A DNA stretch of 64,000 nucleotides from Phoronis australis (Eukaryota; Phoronida; Phoronidae). Positions 35,101 through 45,899 of the stretch are shown one piece after another. The position numbers and the translations under genes were made by a program. Location of the stretch: contig NMRA01000124.1 of assembly GCA_002633005.1 (NCBI GenBank), positions 106,749 to 170,748 of the forward strand, written 5' to 3'. Below the pieces are notes generated by a model. It worked only from the letters and a program-made list of their open reading frames with translations. It did no database searches and had not been told where the DNA came from. Positions within the stretch are counted from its first letter, which is position 1. Each line of letters begins with the position of its first letter.

Positions 35101-36412
35101 AACCCTTTTGTAGATATTCTTAAACAGCTCATGCAGCCCCACACAGCACAAGAAGAGACGACGTGGTATAAACAAGTACCGTACATCTTTTTCAATTAGA
35201 AAGCACCGTCTTGTTTTAGTTGGAAAAAGAGCTTTGAACCTTTTGTAATGAGTTCAATTGGAAATATAACAGAAACTTCATCAGAAAAGGGACCCTTTCT
35301 CAGGGCAACTGGATGTGGAAAAGTCACTCTCTGCGTGGCACGTGCCGTATACCTCTGTAATGGGAGTACCCTCCCGTGAACCACTTCATACCGTCAGAGG
35401 TCCTATAGTCGTGAGTGCCCTAAAGTCGTGAACAATCTTATTTCCTCTTCTGCGCAGTCCCGCGACATCTGGCATTGAAGTTTCCAGCGTTCGTCTGCTT
35501 ACAAACGTCAAACAAATACCCGGACATGTTGGTATTCACAATATGATAACAAACAGTGACTGAGTGGCTTCTTTTTTTCAAATGTATCTTAAAAACAGCA
35601 TATCACACTAATCCACTTTTTGTGCATTTTTGGGATATATATTTTCAAAAATATTCATCATTTAGGTTTACTCAAACACACGCTCCAGGGGTAACTTGAA
35701 CAATGTATCAAAATGTCCCAGGGTGCATCAACTTTTGTAAGGCCAAAGCAATAAAATACAGAGAGATACTTGATGCTGGGTTCTTAGAGTTTTACGTGAA
35801 CATTCAGCCTCATTGAAAATGTCTGTGCACATCAAAGTTGGGTGCAAAACATATAACAATTCATTTCAATTGAAACTGAATTAATAAACAATGCAATGTG
35901 TTTTTATGTCGTCTAGAATATAAGCACTGTAGTTGACCCGTGTGGTCTTACTTCGTGCATTTCCGTCTAAACGAAACGGTCACGACTTTAGGGCCTCATT
36001 CAAAATGGCCGGCAATATCAGCAACCGCTTCAAAACTCTGCTTACAGAGACAAACAAGGATTAAGATTGTCAAAACATGTATATTTGTGAAGGCTGATAT
36101 ATGTCCATGACATCACATGAGCAGTTGCTAACGGATATTGGGTAATATGACAATCAGCTGCTTATTATGCTTATATTCACGACTTAAGGTCACCAGTGTG
36201 TATAACCGATATTGACATTTACTTGGGAGTACTAAGCAGTCACTTACAGCAGGTCTTTTCCATTCTATATCCTCGTCTACTTTGCTGTGGAAGACAGATT
36301 TGTTAGTCGATGGAAACTCTAAGTCTGTGAAAATACTCCCACTCTTAGCAAGGACCTTCTTTATCTCTGCATATTTTTGCCCCTTGATAGTTTTAATTGA
36401 TGCGGCACTCAT
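16966..36412 (-). CDS. CAPN5: Calpain-5/6-like protein, predicted catalytically dead
   Basis: This gene belongs to the calpain family with CysPc, domain III (C2-like) and C-terminal C2 domain, and lacks a penta-EF hand, as in CAPN5/CAPN6. Minus-strand exons are 36412-36248, 34404-34273, 27608-27406, 26918-26729, 25551-25361, 23387-23310, 21902-21707, 20440-20244, 19777-19689, 19101-18962 and 17157-16966. All junctions keep phase and give about 590 residues, or about 620 with a possible domain III exon near 21255-21345. CAPN5 has about 640. Classic calpains cleave proteins using Cys, His and Asn. Here the Cys position is Ala ([10 protein letters not shown]), the His position is Tyr ([10 protein letters not shown]) and the Asn is kept (QNPWG). 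A protease role is therefore unlikely; scaffolding or regulation is an inference. The symbol marks the closest family, not proven orthology. Confidence 0.92.
18962..19101 (-). CDS. CAPN5: Calpain-like exon: C2 domain core
   Basis: The acceptor ACAAATTCAG precedes 19101 and the donor GAG|GTAATA follows 18962. It encodes [40 protein letters not shown] and SPIFIE. The DPFVIxxCE, VRTxV, DPxW and FYxK motifs are typical of the CAPN5/CAPN6 C2 domain. Confidence 0.93.
19689..19777 (-). CDS. CAPN5: Calpain-like exon: linker and start of C2 domain
   Basis: The acceptor CATTTCCAG precedes 19777 and the donor G|GTACCT follows 19689. It encodes [20 protein letters not shown] and [10 protein letters not shown]. 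The last part is the first strand of the C-terminal C2 domain. Phase 2 in and phase 1 out agree with the neighbours. Confidence 0.88.
20244..20440 (-). CDS. CAPN5: Calpain-like exon: domain III second half
   Basis: The acceptor TTTTTTTCTAG precedes 20440 and the donor AA|GTGAGT follows 20244. It encodes [40 protein letters not shown] and [22 protein letters not shown] and the PxGRYVVIPxTxxPxxxGxFLLRxxxD block are nearly diagnostic of calpain-5/6 domain III. Confidence 0.94.
21255..21345 (-). CDS. Candidate diverged calpain-like domain III exon
   Basis: The acceptor CTACAATCAG precedes 21345 in phase 0, as needed after exon 7. It reads [18 protein letters not shown] followed by [12 protein letters not shown], whose hydrophobic alternation and QQ resemble the domain III strand pair NPQFxhxh...hhhxhxQ of calpains. 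The donor is uncertain: GTATAG after 21255 gives the wrong phase for exon 20440, so the exon is only a suggestion. Confidence 0.3.
21707..21902 (-). CDS. CAPN5: Calpain-like exon 7: end of CysPc, start of domain III
   Basis: The acceptor TTTTCCAG precedes 21902 and the donor CAG|GTGTGA follows 21707. It encodes [33 protein letters not shown] and [15 protein letters not shown]. The FxDFxxxF, KTWxEAxxxGxW and AGGxxNHxxTFxxNPQ motifs are the calpain domain II/III junction. The exon ends in phase 0. Confidence 0.93.
23310..23387 (-). CDS. CAPN5: Calpain-like exon 6
   Basis: The acceptor TTATGCAG precedes 23387 and the donor TG|GTGAGA follows 23310. It encodes [20 protein letters not shown] and KEAEFW, matching the EWxxVSxxEREKxG and DGEFW segment of calpain-5. 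Both ends are in phase 2 and agree with the neighbours. Confidence 0.9.
23587..24999. mobile_element. DNA transposon remnant with CCGTATTCGC terminal inverted repeats
   Basis: The left end TTACCGTATTCGCCGTAATA, continuing ACCGCCC, is the inverted complement of the right end (GGGCGGTTAATACAGCGAAT, then ACGGTAA) with few mismatches. Second-order GCGCC-rich motifs (TAAGCGCC) lie just inside both ends. The 1.4-kb interior has no frame I recognise as a transposase. The TTA/TAA edge could reflect a TA target site. It sits in the calpain intron between exons 6 and 5. Confidence 0.8.
25361..25551 (-). CDS. CAPN5: Calpain-like exon 5: catalytic His position is Tyr, Asn kept
   Basis: The acceptor TCGTGTCAG precedes 25551 and the donor CA|GTAAGT follows 25361. 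It encodes [18 protein letters not shown] and then [20 protein letters not shown]. In active calpains the first block reads GLVKGHAYxVT; the His is replaced by Tyr and the next residue by Gly. The catalytic Asn and adjacent Trp (NPWG) and the GPWSD motif are conserved. Confidence 0.93.
26144..26508 (+). mobile_element. Non-autonomous inverted-repeat element, family M, copy 2
   Basis: This is the cleanest copy of the family. The left end TTTAAAGCTGCATTCTGCCC and the right end AGGGTGAAATGCAGCTTTAA are inverted repeats, followed inward by CTGTTAAACT and AAACAAAAAC-type segments on both sides. It has no coding capacity and lies in the calpain intron 25552-26728. Confidence 0.78.
26729..26918 (-). 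CDS. CAPN5: Calpain-like exon 4: CysPc core
   Basis: The acceptor ATTTTTTAG precedes 26918 and the donor GAG|GTAGGG follows 26729. It encodes [40 protein letters not shown] and a strand ending DSMIVCSIE. The YESL and [10 protein letters not shown] motifs are conserved calpain features. The first base completes the AAA codon of the preceding exon. Confidence 0.94.
27406..27608 (-). CDS. CAPN5: Calpain-like exon 3: CysPc core
   Basis: The acceptor CATTGTTGCAG precedes 27608 and the donor AA|GTTAGT follows 27406. It encodes [20 protein letters not shown], then [20 protein letters not shown] and [15 protein letters not shown]. The GIFHFxFWRxGxWxDVVIDDxLP and NEFWxALxEKAYAK blocks are hallmark calpain signatures, intact here. 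Confidence 0.95.
28412..30483. mobile_element. Foldback element with about 190-bp terminal inverted repeats
   Basis: The left terminus starts GGTAACTGTGAACCTTGCTT and its reverse complement closes the element at 30483 (ACAAGGTTCACAGTTACC). The match continues inward for about 190 bp, including TTTCTGAAAG, CCTAACAAAATT and GAGATATGC blocks. A second, nested inverted repeat lies at about 28625-28870. No transposase is recognisable. It resembles a foldback or long-TIR non-autonomous DNA transposon. Confidence 0.8.
28625..28870. repeat. Nested inverted repeat inside the foldback element
   Basis: AAATAGGCCCTAGTTTT at about 28699 is mirrored by AAAACTAGGGCCTATTT at about 28786. The arms extend outward for roughly 80 bp, including GAGGGAACTGTGTC against GACACGGTTCCCTC. 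The loop is about 70 bp. Confidence 0.75.
31757..33370 (-). repeat. Composite repeat, copy A (minus orientation)
   Basis: Read on the minus strand, the stretch holds: a terminus like TGGGTGCATTATGCTGTC with short CTGT repeats (33370-33180), module P (about 33110-32780), module Q (about 32735-32220) and degenerate array modules (about 32170-31757). P and Q match 56486-56870 and about 57985-58548 on the plus strand. The array part matches 56930-57660. No open frame is shared, so it looks like non-coding mobile or satellite-like DNA. Confidence 0.7.
34273..34404 (-). CDS. CAPN5: Calpain-like exon 2: catalytic Cys position replaced by Ala
   Basis: The acceptor TTTTTCAG precedes 34404 and the donor AGG|GTGAGT follows 34273. 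It encodes [20 protein letters not shown] and [20 protein letters not shown]. In active calpains this segment reads QGxxGNCWF or QGxxGDCWL. Here the codon at the Cys position is GCC (Ala), two base changes from TGC. The oxyanion-hole glutamine just upstream is kept. Confidence 0.93.
35399..36192. mobile_element. Inverted-repeat element with CCCTAAAGTCGTGA motifs
   Basis: GGTCCTATAGTCGTGA (35399) and GCCCTAAAGTCGTGAAC (35417) on the left face GGTCACGACTTTAGGGC (near 35979) and TCACGACTTAAGGTCA (near 36178) on the right. This gives two nested pairs of inverted ends in the first calpain intron. Whether the outer or the inner pair marks the element boundary is not clear. Confidence 0.5.
36248..36412 (-). 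CDS. CAPN5: Calpain-like exon 1 (start codon)
   Basis: The ATG at 36412-36410 opens [20 protein letters not shown] and the exon ends with [12 protein letters not shown] before GCT|GTAAGT. The KYxxIKK and WKRP motifs match the start of calpain-5-type CysPc domains. The acceptor AATTTCAG lies about 14 bp upstream of the ATG, so a separate 5' UTR exon is expected further right. Phase 0 out. Confidence 0.88.
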
Positions 36413-38150
36413 GTTCTTTTTTTTTCCTGAAATTGAAGTCACATTGATTTTTGAGTTTAACTACATCTTGAGGAGCTGTTTCACAGGAACTAATATTGCT
36501 GATACCTGTATAAAGCACGCACGCCTCATAACAAATTTAGGCACGCAGTATAAGTCATCAGCAGTAATTTGAAATCTACTTTTTCAAGCTATTCGCCCAA
36601 GTCAGCTAATTAAATGGTACTTAAAACGAGCTGATTGATTTGAAAAATTCACCAGTTAACCTGTCACTGCAAGTATGGTCTAAATATCAGTAAATGTGAA
36701 TTGTTTTCAAAACTGAGGGTGGAAATAGCGACAAATATTCACAAACAAGCACACACACGGGAAACTCGGTTGATTTGGGAATTTAGTGATACAATACATA
36801 CAAGCTCATATTCAAAAACTGCTCATATGGGGATCAACTGCTTAGAAGTATTGTAACGTGTAAGTTTTAGGAAAACAATTTCTGAAATCCTTTCACCAGC
36901 ATCAAGTAACTTGTGAATTGTCTATTTTCAACGCATGAATGTATAATCCTCAAAAATTAAAAAACTTTAAAAGTCACACAATGGTTTATTATCACTTGAC
37001 TGACATTTTTATGACTATGGTCATTTTTTATTTGAACGTGAATTTTCAAAAACTTAAACCATATGGGCGACTTCATGTTTGGACTATGTTTTTACTGCAT
37101 GGCAAAGCAAAAGTTTTTAAAGTCAATAATCTACTGATGTTTTCAGAGATGATCATAATTTTCATATAAGAGAAATTTCTATTCATTTAATCTAGGTCAT
37201 TTGCAGAACAGTTTAAGAGTCATACACTAATGTAAATACAGATAATTGATTCTTTCAAGTGACTTGAGTACAATGTGAATATCGTATGTAATTCAAAGAA
37301 GCCTAAGTCAATTAGGGCATGATCATGCCTTTCATTGGCAGGAACTTAGTGTAACAATTAAATTCATTTGAAGCTTCTGTCTGACAAAGGAACAATTTTG
37401 AAATGTAGCATGTGTAAAAACAGACACACAAGAGATAGCAATTGAATCATGATGACCTTTATATGAATTTTGAATGCATATTTATTTAAAAGCATTGAGC
37501 ATCAGAGCAATAAACTTTCAGATTGAGCTAAAGGACACTAAGAGTTCTTTGGACATCAGAAGTGAATACTCGATCCTGTGATGTTTTCCTTACTAGACGT
37601 GGACATGTCTGACAAATTCACAACACAACGTGTAGGCCTCATCATTACCTCTTATTCATGAACATTATGACATAAGAACAAATCTATGACTGCTACTTTA
37701 AAACCCGTGACCGCTTTTCCCATTTTGTGTTCAAGTATAATAATGAATGGAAACTTTTCGTCCAGTCTTACTTAAGAGGAGATAGGTACTTAACGATTGC
37801 AAATATGATAAGTGGCGATGACCTCGAGCTCATCTTGTCAGTCAACACTAACAGCGCGACAACCAAGAAATTGGCGACAACGATTTGCCAGGTTGTTTAA
37901 TATGTGAATGAAATATTTGTTGTTCGAATTATCAAGCTGAAACCATTTAAAAATACTCACAGTGCTTTCTATCTCTGCTTTTTCTTTGTTTCTAGTTATT
38001 TATGGACATAGTTGATGACCAATTACGCTACAAAGTAGCAGCAAATTTCCCAAACGAATGACCTCCCTAAGCGATGAAGTTTACGCTGGTTACGGCATCC
38101 GGTTTACTACCCACAATTCATTCAGTTTTAGGTCACGATTGCGAGACCAG
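36413..38150 (-). promoter_or_regulatory. Calpain-like 5' region: UTR intron and candidate promoter
   Basis: The acceptor just before the start exon implies a 5' UTR exon. A minus-strand donor, CACT|GTGAGT, after 37961 is a candidate, so transcription may start near 38.0-38.15 kb, where sequence becomes richer in CpG. Nothing else is recognisable between 36413 and 37960. The TSS is inferred, not seen. Confidence 0.3.
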
Positions 38151-38201
38151 TGAAAGTTTTTATTTTCTTTGGGCACAAAGAAATGACGCAGACAAAACGC
38201 A

Positions 38202-38450
38202 ATGGCATCGAAAAGCAATGGCTCGAATGAGGAGAAATTAGACGACGTGACACTGTGGGCGGAAGTAGACAAACTTCAGTATCGACACAGGCCGCTGGCG
38301 GGGGATTGCGGTCGGGGCCGATACAATACGGCGGCAGATGGCCGGTTTTGCAGTGAAATTGAAAATGGGAGTGTTACCCGTACTTGTAACGCTTTGCGAC
38401 CTGTGGGTAGCAGAGATTTGGCGAAGTCGAATTTGTCTGTGTCCCCCTAG
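38202..38450 (+). CDS. Unrecognised short open frame, possible first exon of a divergent gene
   Basis: The ATG at 38202 sits in a CpG-richer stretch with a good context (GCAATGG) and opens MASKSNGSNEEKLDDVTLWA then EVDKLQ. This start is polar, acidic and protein-like. The later part (Arg/Gly/Cys-rich) is less so and the frame ends at 38450. No clear donor is seen and no family is recognised. It may be a first exon head-to-head with the calpain-like gene, or chance. Confidence 0.2.
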   Translation: MASKSNGSNEEKLDDVTLWAEVDKLQYRHRPLAGDCGRGRYNTAADGRFCSEIENGSVTRTCNALRPVGSRDLAKSNLSVSP

Positions 38451-40065
38451 TTTGTGTCGGGGAGTGACAACCCAATAATTGTCGATTTTGGACCAAACCG
38501 AAAAGAAAGAAAAGGTTGGGCGCTAGAGAAAAGTTCAAGTACAAAAAGAGGTCTATGATTCGAATAAGAGTGTTTCAAATTTGCGAATGTCACAAAAATA
38601 ATTTATATACCACAGTGGAAGTAATGGTTATATTTTCAGGGACTTTGTTTTTTTAGATTTAATTGTGGAGCGCAAGACAAAATTCTCACTGAATTAAGTT
38701 TTAATAAAAAAGTTTGTAGTTTTCATGAAACGAACCCATGATATTTTAATTTTTAAGACACCAGCCTTGAAGTTCAGCGAATGTCTGGCAGAGAAGGACG
38801 AGAATTGGAGATTTGTAATTTAATCACAAAAACAAAACGAATTCCATTGTTGATTTATAGGTAACTTCAACTACCCGGTCTATACTAAGGCAATTCCGAA
38901 CAATATGTTTTTCGGCCGTCGGTAAAACCGATAATGTCCCAAATTTATGAGTTTGTTATCGCTTCGTATCTGAAATAACAGTGTTCTTCAACACCTTTGT
39001 TTGATTGTCTGACTGAAATTATAAAAAGATAGTCAGTGGAAATGCTTTGGATCTTGCCGGAGTGTCGCTGACTGAAGTGGAGTATTGCGATTAAATGCTT
39101 ATGAAATTCAGTTTACTTTCAGTTTCTATGGGCATACTAGTAGGTTCATATATCCTATTGGTCTGCCTACTTCTCGTTTTGACTTTTAAACGGTTAGGGC
39201 AGGTATAGCGAAATGTTGGACAAACTTAGCTTGACGCACCTGCTAATTTGAATCCTGCCACCGCGATAAAGCCCCCATAGAGGCTCTTTTGCTTGTCTGG
39301 TACAAAATATGGAGAAAATGAAGGCAAGATATCGTTCCTCAATTTTTGATCTTTATAAGGGCCGCTAAAATTTAAAAGTTGTAGTACTAGTAGTAGTAGT
39401 AGTCGGCAGGTACCTGTTATAGTGACCAAGCTACTGACAAAGCGAAACTTTCCTCTTGCAGCACATGAAGCCCATGACTGAAAGAAGATAATGCGGGCGG
39501 CAATTTTTCGAAACAGCTCCAACTGTTTTTCCAAAAGAAATACTGGTGACTGATTCTTCTAAATCACAAAGTCACTTCGGTTTCCGAAAGAGCCCCCTGG
39601 GAACTTTTTCGAAAATCCTCGGAACCGACCCCCAAGGTGCATAACTAAGAAAAAAAATCTTGTTTCACAGGTTATGGATGCCCTTACCGGCATTATTCAA
39701 ATTAAATCTTCAATTACAAACTCATTGGATCCATAGCTTGACAGGGACGAATTCCGCGTTACCATATGGTAGATCTATCATTATTGAGCCGGTGTAGCAT
39801 TAAATTTTGACTCCCTCAAAAAATGAGCCCGAGTGTCATTTGCAACGTTGAGAAACTTGTTTTGGCACAGGCTCATTTTTAACGTTGAATAATGACCCGG
39901 TTCGCTTTTAAAGGGGTACTGCGAATTTATTGTGATCCTTATGAAACCCAAAAGATAATTTTTCAACAAATGACAATTTATCAAAAATGCCCGGTCAGTC
40001 TGTGTGGAAATATACCGGTACGCCTTGGCGGATTTTTTCTTAAAATTTTCAATGATGTATTTCAG

Positions 40066-40158
40066 TTGCAACGGAACAGTGCGAACAAATTAAGGAAGTT
40101 TGCGCTAAGTTTTATCTGGTTTGCACGTTCAACGACATTGAGGGCATTTGTACGGCAG
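40066..40158 (+). CDS. Unrecognised candidate internal exon
   Basis: A pyrimidine-containing acceptor (GATGTATTTCAG) and a perfect donor (CAG|GTGAGT) bracket 93 bp that is open in two frames. One frame reads ATEQCEQIKEVCAKFYLV followed by CTFNDIEGICTA, which looks protein-like. No family is recognised and no adjoining exon in a compatible phase was found. Confidence 0.22.
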
Positions 40159-41359
40159 GTGAGTCGGCGGATATCATTTCATCGTGTATGTTTCCTATTT
40201 CAAATTGGCTGCTCTGTCGAATCTCAGATATATAGTCTGAGGTCGAATACACTTTGAGAGCGTCGCTCCAACTTTCGCGTCGGCAACTCGCATTGGGGGT
40301 ACGGCAAATCCTTTGAACTTCGGGTCAGTGTATTTCAGTTTCAAGGTTAAGTGTCCAAGTAGGGGTAGTTGGCGCTGGATGCAATATTTCTCTACACTTA
40401 CCAGTGCAGGGGACCCTGACGTCACAGAACTGACAGCTGGAAGGTATTCCCCCAAAAACATGACTGCCCTGAGTACTTGCCGATCGTCATTGTGACATAG
40501 TAATAATAGACGGCAATACTCTGTAATGTCGAGTTATTTCTGAATATTTATCGAAGTAAAACAATGGACTTTAGATTTCAATAAAATTTATAAACCATAA
40601 ATGTTAAAATTCTTCGTTTAGTCGTAGTTTTCGCCGAGGTTGTCTCAGTTGAAACAGGCCGTGCCGGTTTTTTCTGTCTTCATGTGGAGAAATTCTCGCT
40701 TACACTGGTAACCGCTCTGATTCCCTAAGCCCCAGACAACTTTTATGATGCCTAGTATTCAGCACGCCCTTTGTATAGATGTAGATCTGAGCTAATCAGT
40801 GGAAAGGTTATAGCTAGCACTACTTTCGTACTACTACTTTTATTGCACCCAAATTGTTTTTCTCTGGCATTTGCACTGCAATGTGGAGAGTAGTTTTAAT
40901 TAACTTGGTACATTTATAAAATATTACAAAAAGACTAAAAAGTTTATTTGCGTTGATTTTGACAAAGGGCCACGTTGGTTTTAAATATGTTTTCATTACT
41001 TTATTCTTAATACTCCTGTCTCCTTATTTTTTTTTTCTTACCGGTAAGGGTTGCTATCTTTTATTTTGTTTTTAAACCGGTGAAGTATCAAAACATCTTA
41101 GAAGCTGCAAATCCGCCCTACCCCACTTTTGCGGCCAGTGATTTTCAAGTGGGGAAAATCAAGTTACCCTAGATAACGGAAGTCTGTGTGTGGACGGCAC
41201 TAAATAACATTTGACACGCATGATGAGACACGCCAGAACTTTGCGTATTAAGAGTTAGATGTATATAGAATACAACAAATTGAAATGTATTTCGCTTAGC
41301 GCTGGGCAGCCGTCAGAGTACCGTCGGCATCCCCGCCCTCAGACACTCGGCGCCCTGGT

Positions 41360-41375
41360 CCCCCCCCCCCCCCCN
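41360..41375. repeat. Poly-C tract ending in an N
   Basis: About 15 consecutive C bases are followed by an undetermined base at 41375. This is probably a sequencing or assembly slip at a homopolymer. Confidence 0.9.
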
Positions 41376-44300
41376 GGCGGTCTCACTGTCGGGCCATCTG
41401 CCCCGGAAAAGATCCTGAATAGAGGGATAGACTTTAGACAACTTTGAACCGTAGATAAACCGTTTGCGTGTTATCTTCTTTTGTCGGTGGGGAGTCTCGT
41501 CAGTGAGCAGGAAGATCACATTGAAACTGATAGTGTCTCACATTAACTCGACGCAGTCGAGTTGGCCCAAAACCGAATTGACCTAATTTCATGTGCTGCA
41601 ATCAACGCGTGTCGAAGTCATTGAGCATATCAACATCATATGAGGCTTGGAAATAACTTCGCCATAACCTAACCAGGGTGAGATACGTGATTTTGCGAAG
41701 CACATGACGGCTTCAAAAGTAGACTTGTTTAGTGGTCTGGGAGTAGTCTAAGTAAGTAAAATTTGAAATGCGCCTGACTAAAGACAAAACTAACAAAACA
41801 CCGAGTCAGTAGCACTGGCAGCTGGACTGTCGATTGTCTGTTGTACAAAAGATTGGAAGTAGACTTATTTGCCGAACTAACCATCATGACTGTCGTTCTT
41901 GTCTCAGCACGCCTTGAGTGTCAGATTGCGGATAACATCGCCGTGAGAATGGCCATCATACTATTCATCAAGATAGAACCGAAGGTGGATAGCTCATTAA
42001 AAAGCCGCGAATTTTAAACTGTCGTTTGCGCACGCAACCTAGTCAATTACCCATCCAGCGTTAACGGTACCGTCATGTTTTAATGTTATAGTATCCGGGG
42101 AGGGACACTTTACTATTTTGGGAAGTGGCTATTTGAGCATGAATCTGCATATAGCCAAGTTTTCTCCTAAGACCAAAAGAGCTGCTTTGTGTTGGGCAAT
42201 TTCTGTTTAGATCATGGTGTTGTGCCTAATTCAGTTACACAAGTAAACACTTGGGGTGTCAAATTTCTCCAGAAAGAAGTTTACAAGTAGATGGATTCTA
42301 CTCATTGATTCAGTGACTTTCACTCATCAAATTGATGTAACACCTCTCATAGTCGAATGATTTTCTTCATTTCTTGTTTCTGGAATGTATTTCCCTTAGA
42401 CAAAAACAAAAACAACTTTTTGTGCACAAATTTAAAATTTATCAATGGACAAACATAACCAAATCCCAAGGTTGATCGTACCCAATCGTAGTGAGCAAAT
42501 CTCGGTCACTGGTCTCTGGAGAAGACTAATGGCACTGGAAAATGTGCATTCCATCACCACTGCATTCTGCTGTTGTTTGCGATCTTTCACATCAGGCTCT
42601 CACCTTGTCAACCACCAATCAAAATTAATTATTTGAACGAGGTGGCCAATCTCAGGTAGCACTTATATAGGTCATACAGGACATGCAAATGGATGACTTT
42701 CTCACAGCAAGATTACACAAAATTTGACAGAAGGCTTCCATATTTTATTGGTACATATAGTTATAATTCAATAAAAACATAGGGTTTAAAAACCACAATT
42801 ATTTACAAAAGGGGTTATGCTGGAAAAATCTCCGAATTGGTGATTTTTGGAAGCTTTCAACAAAAGAGTTTCTTTAAACATGCTTGATGCTCTGTAAATG
42901 TGGATTGTGTCTTGCTAACTCAGAAAATGTAGGTATCCTAATTTCTCTGTGGCACAACTTGCCAAAAAATATATATAAGTCGGTAGCCTATCCCTTTGGA
43001 TTGAAGCGCAAAAGCATGTGTGTGAAGTGTAATGGATACACCCAGTTGCAGTGATGGATTGTTTCCATTTGTTTGAATGAAATAAATTCTTTGCATGATC
43101 TGAGGAATTTAAAAAGGTATGCACTTATTATCCTTTGTGTGTGCACTAGGGGGCGGTAATGTTGTTAATTAATTTGGTGAAATATAACTGAATATAATGA
43201 GCTTTAGTGTTCATGTACATTGTCATTATTGATACAAAGTATTGCCTCAGTTAGTACAGGACCATAGAAAGGTAGGCTACCAATTCAACAGAAATCTTCA
43301 ACTTCAGTTGTCAAACTCTGGCCCCTTGACACTAATTTTCTTCTCTGGGCTTCTGTGACCTTTTTCCACATTGAAGTAAACAGCCATCTGCAATCAACAG
43401 TAACACTTTTGAAGTTGAGCTTCATGAAATTATACACAATGTGAAGCACAAAGTAGCTGAAGTTAACTGAAATTTGCAAGAGGTAAAAAATTGAATATTC
43501 ATCAAGATTTACCAGATTACTGGAGTTTTAATTTGTTCACCTAAATTTGTCATTTTTGGTCTATTGCAAAATTCCAATATTTGAATAGTATACAGAAGAG
43601 TTGATTTGATGTCACAAAAATTGTTTGAGAAGTTGATTTTTGTGTAATAAGAAAGGTATTAGTACCTTTTATCTATGCAGTCAAGTGGTGTTTTTAATGA
43701 CAAAATTGACTTTCGGGGACATGTTTCTCAAAAGCTGTTTTTGTAACAAACTGTGTTTTTTAAAAGGGTATGGTAAAACATTACTAGCAGAACTCTTGTG
43801 ATTTCATATTATCTGATGCAGTTCCATTACATGGAGGTCTTGGTCATTGCTTAGGATAATACCTGCTGTGGTAGTCTTGTCAAAGTACCATCATTTATTA
43901 CATTGGACATGTGGTGATATAAATTACGAATTGTCGTTCAAAATTTCGTTAGCTTTTGACAATTTCATCAGAAAATCTCAAAATTGTATTTATAACCTGA
44001 TCTGATGTGTAGAAATTTCTATTAGTGGTAAAAAATAAACATTAAAGCTAATCAACATACAATTATTTCCAGTTTACATAATTTTGAAAACTACTGCCAA
44101 AATGATAGATCATTGCTAAATTACCTCTGTGCCTGCCTTTATTTCTTGTTCAACTGCGACACTATAATAAAGCTATCAATCTTTCCAAATAATACACTAG
44201 TTGTCTATGGTAATTCACTTATTGAGAAGCCAAATTAATAAACAGCCAGCTGATTACAGGGCTGCAAATTAGGTTCGACTCTTAGCGTGAGTCATTGTGG

Positions 44301-45899
44301 TTCTAATAAAGAACAAATAGACAAGTTAAATTCATAATTCATGGAACTGTTGATTGGATTAGAGCAGTCAATTTGTATTAATCCAGTCCGAGTGCTTCTA
44401 GCACTCTGGTGTATGTTGATATGTAAATGTTGACCATCTTTCTTTTGCATACATTTGGACTGGGGAAACGCTAAAAGCAAGCGGAGAAATCAAGGCTGCA
44501 CAGGTTGTAATTAGTATCATCATTGCTTTTAACTGATTGTTTCTAAGATCATCAATGCTTTTAGTTTTCTCTGTCTTTCTCAACAGTTCCCTAATTATTC
44601 TATTACTGTACATGTATAGCTTAGCATTTAGCCTAACGTGCCTCTAAGAACAGTTACACCTACTTGCATAATTATGAGCGTGTGTTGATATGCAAAACAT
44701 TTGAGCATAACCGAGGAGCAAATTTTTAAAATATATGTGAATGACATGTGACTTGCCCATTAAAAAATGTAGCATGTTGATGTGTCCAATAAAGTCTCGC
44801 CAATTTCCGTCACACATGACCGACAGCTGAAAATTTATTATTTTATCCAATTTTTTCGTATAAAATATATAGCATCAAATTAATGCTTCACCATGCTCAA
44901 TTTTTTTATGATATCTACAGTCACCTAAAATTTTGAAAACTGGGCACTCATAACAATCTAGGAAGACCTTGAAAATTAATGTGAAAGGGGCAATTTTGGC
45001 GATTATTTTTGTCCAACATTTGTGAAGATTTTACTGTATTCATGTAACACAAACTAAATAAAAATGAAAAATATTATGTACGGACAAAATGCATACTAAG
45101 ACCATCCAGTTCATAACGTGCACAGTACTTTAGCTCCCATTATACTTAAGTGATTAGCTTTGGTGCAATGACCAAAGTGCGAAACTAGCAAAAAAAATTT
45201 CTTTGAAAAAATGCATTATTTATGATACAGGTGCATGGGCTTAAGTCTACACATAACATTATATACTGTTGTGTTTCTATAAGTATTTCAGTTTTTCTCA
45301 CCATATGAATTTTTATTATTTCAACAGTGCTGTAACTATTATAATATTCAACGTTATTTATTCTTGGCTTTTTCAGTCGACCATTAGTTTCTGAAACTTT
45401 GGGCGAAATTGTAAAGAACCGTGTATCAGATGGCGTTTTTTACAGTGCAACTTTTGGCAAGTACAGTTGCAATGTATTTTTATTGTAATTATAATTTCCC
45501 AAGGAATTAGTACCATTTTTCAAAAAATTAATTGTGGATGAAATTTTATTTAAATCATTTTTACTTAATTCACATGCCAGAATCAATGTATATCTGTTAG
45601 CTGTAAATTTCAAAAGAAAAATTCCATTTCTCTTTGTCAAATTAATAATAAACACTCTAATGACAGCAGTTGGCAGTATTTATCTCTGTTTTTATGTAAC
45701 ACTTTTCTTTGGTGGTCTCTAGTGACAATTGGTGTGCAAGCCTTATGCCCAATCCCTTGTGATGACTAAGTATATTTGGCCTCTGTCTGCAGTAACTGGT
45801 CACTACAATGAGCTCCATTGATGTAAAATGTCTTGCCACTTTGGCACTTTTTGCCAAGTCTTGCTAAGTCATATTTTGATGTGTGCTTACTTGTTTCTT

